This document shows, one piece after another, positions 5,771 through 5,836 of a stretch of 5,836 nucleotides of DNA. The position numbers and the translations under genes were made by a program. The stretch is from the NCBI GenBank assembly GCA_903836325.1, contig CAILQE010000080.1, positions 1 through 5,836 on the forward strand. The letters run 5' to 3'. The notes beneath the pieces are model-generated. The model made no database searches. It had not been told where the DNA came from and saw only the letters and a program-made list of their open reading frames with translations. Within the stretch, counting starts at the first letter, position 1, and every line of letters begins with the position of its first letter. The stretch is from an uncultured Candidatus Saccharibacteria bacterium. Lineage in GTDB: Bacteria; Patescibacteriota; Saccharimonadia; Saccharimonadales; UBA4665.

Positions 5771-5836
5771 GCTATAGAGAGTAATACTTCTTTGAAGTTT
5801 AGCTAAAGTTTAAGTATACTTCTTAGTTAATGAAGA
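5771..5836. other. Non-coding right end with clustered short palindromes
   Basis: No coding sequence is supported here; all frames hit early stops. Three short dyads follow one another: ACTTC-TTT-GAAGT (5786-5798), TTTAGCTAAA (5798-5807, perfect) and AAGTATACTT (5812-5821, perfect). GAAGT (5794-5798) can also pair with ACTTC (5818-5822). The stems are A/T rich with no terminal T tract, so they are not a standard terminator. They might be regulatory sites for a gene beyond the window or more of the decayed region. Confidence 0.35.

Noticed and set aside
1..5836. Alternative genetic code (UGA as Gly or Trp), prompted by the absence of TGA stops
   Set aside because: Six genes is too few to mean much. 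The genes are full length with no in-frame UGA, and the reductase remnant breaks first at TAA, so recoding would not repair it.

Overview
The window reads as an AT-rich bacterial chromosome segment, mostly housekeeping genes, using the standard bacterial code (every complete gene ends in TAA or TAG and none needs UGA read as sense). An archaeal-type bifunctional phosphoglucose/phosphomannose isomerase, a DUF1361 membrane protein, a particular style of ArgRS, and a disordered-plus-helical hypothetical protein occur together. This suggests a reduced-genome Candidate Phyla Radiation bacterium, most likely Saccharibacteria (TM7). The assignment rests on remembered family resemblance, not on a search.

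Layout, left to right. (1) 2-958 (+) is the C-terminal ~318 residues of the chaperonin GroEL, cut by the left edge. (2) 959-1594 (-) is an unrecognised acidic, cytoplasmic protein: a long Ser/Thr/Pro/Asp-rich N-terminal half joined to a compact helical C-terminal domain. Its stop codon directly abuts the groEL stop. (3) 1595-1729 is a divergent promoter region with a good extended -10 promoter facing left and a TATAAT plus GGAGG Shine-Dalgarno facing right. (4) 1730-2761, 2806-3480 and 3502-5169 (+) are the sugar-phosphate isomerase, the DUF1361 protein and arginyl-tRNA synthetase. They are tightly packed, but the last two each have a TATAAT just upstream of the ATG and no Shine-Dalgarno, which suggests leaderless or nearly leaderless transcripts. 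(5) 5185-5499 (-) is an HxlR-family regulator, convergent with argS. (6) 5571 to about 5770 (+), divergent from the regulator, looks like the decayed remains of an NAD(P)H-dependent FMN reductase, a classic HxlR-family target. (7) 5771-5836 has no gene but holds a cluster of short palindromes.

Functionally, groEL, the isomerase and argS serve protein folding, central sugar metabolism and translation. The isomerase links glucose-, fructose- and mannose-phosphate pools. The right end is a small accessory redox-sensing module in which the regulator looks intact while its probable target has collapsed. I see no CRISPR array, tRNA, insertion sequence, defence system or clear intrinsic terminator. 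No strong candidate for a wholly new system stands out. The items most worth a second look are the broken reductase beside its regulator, the protein convergent with groEL, and the leaderless start architecture.
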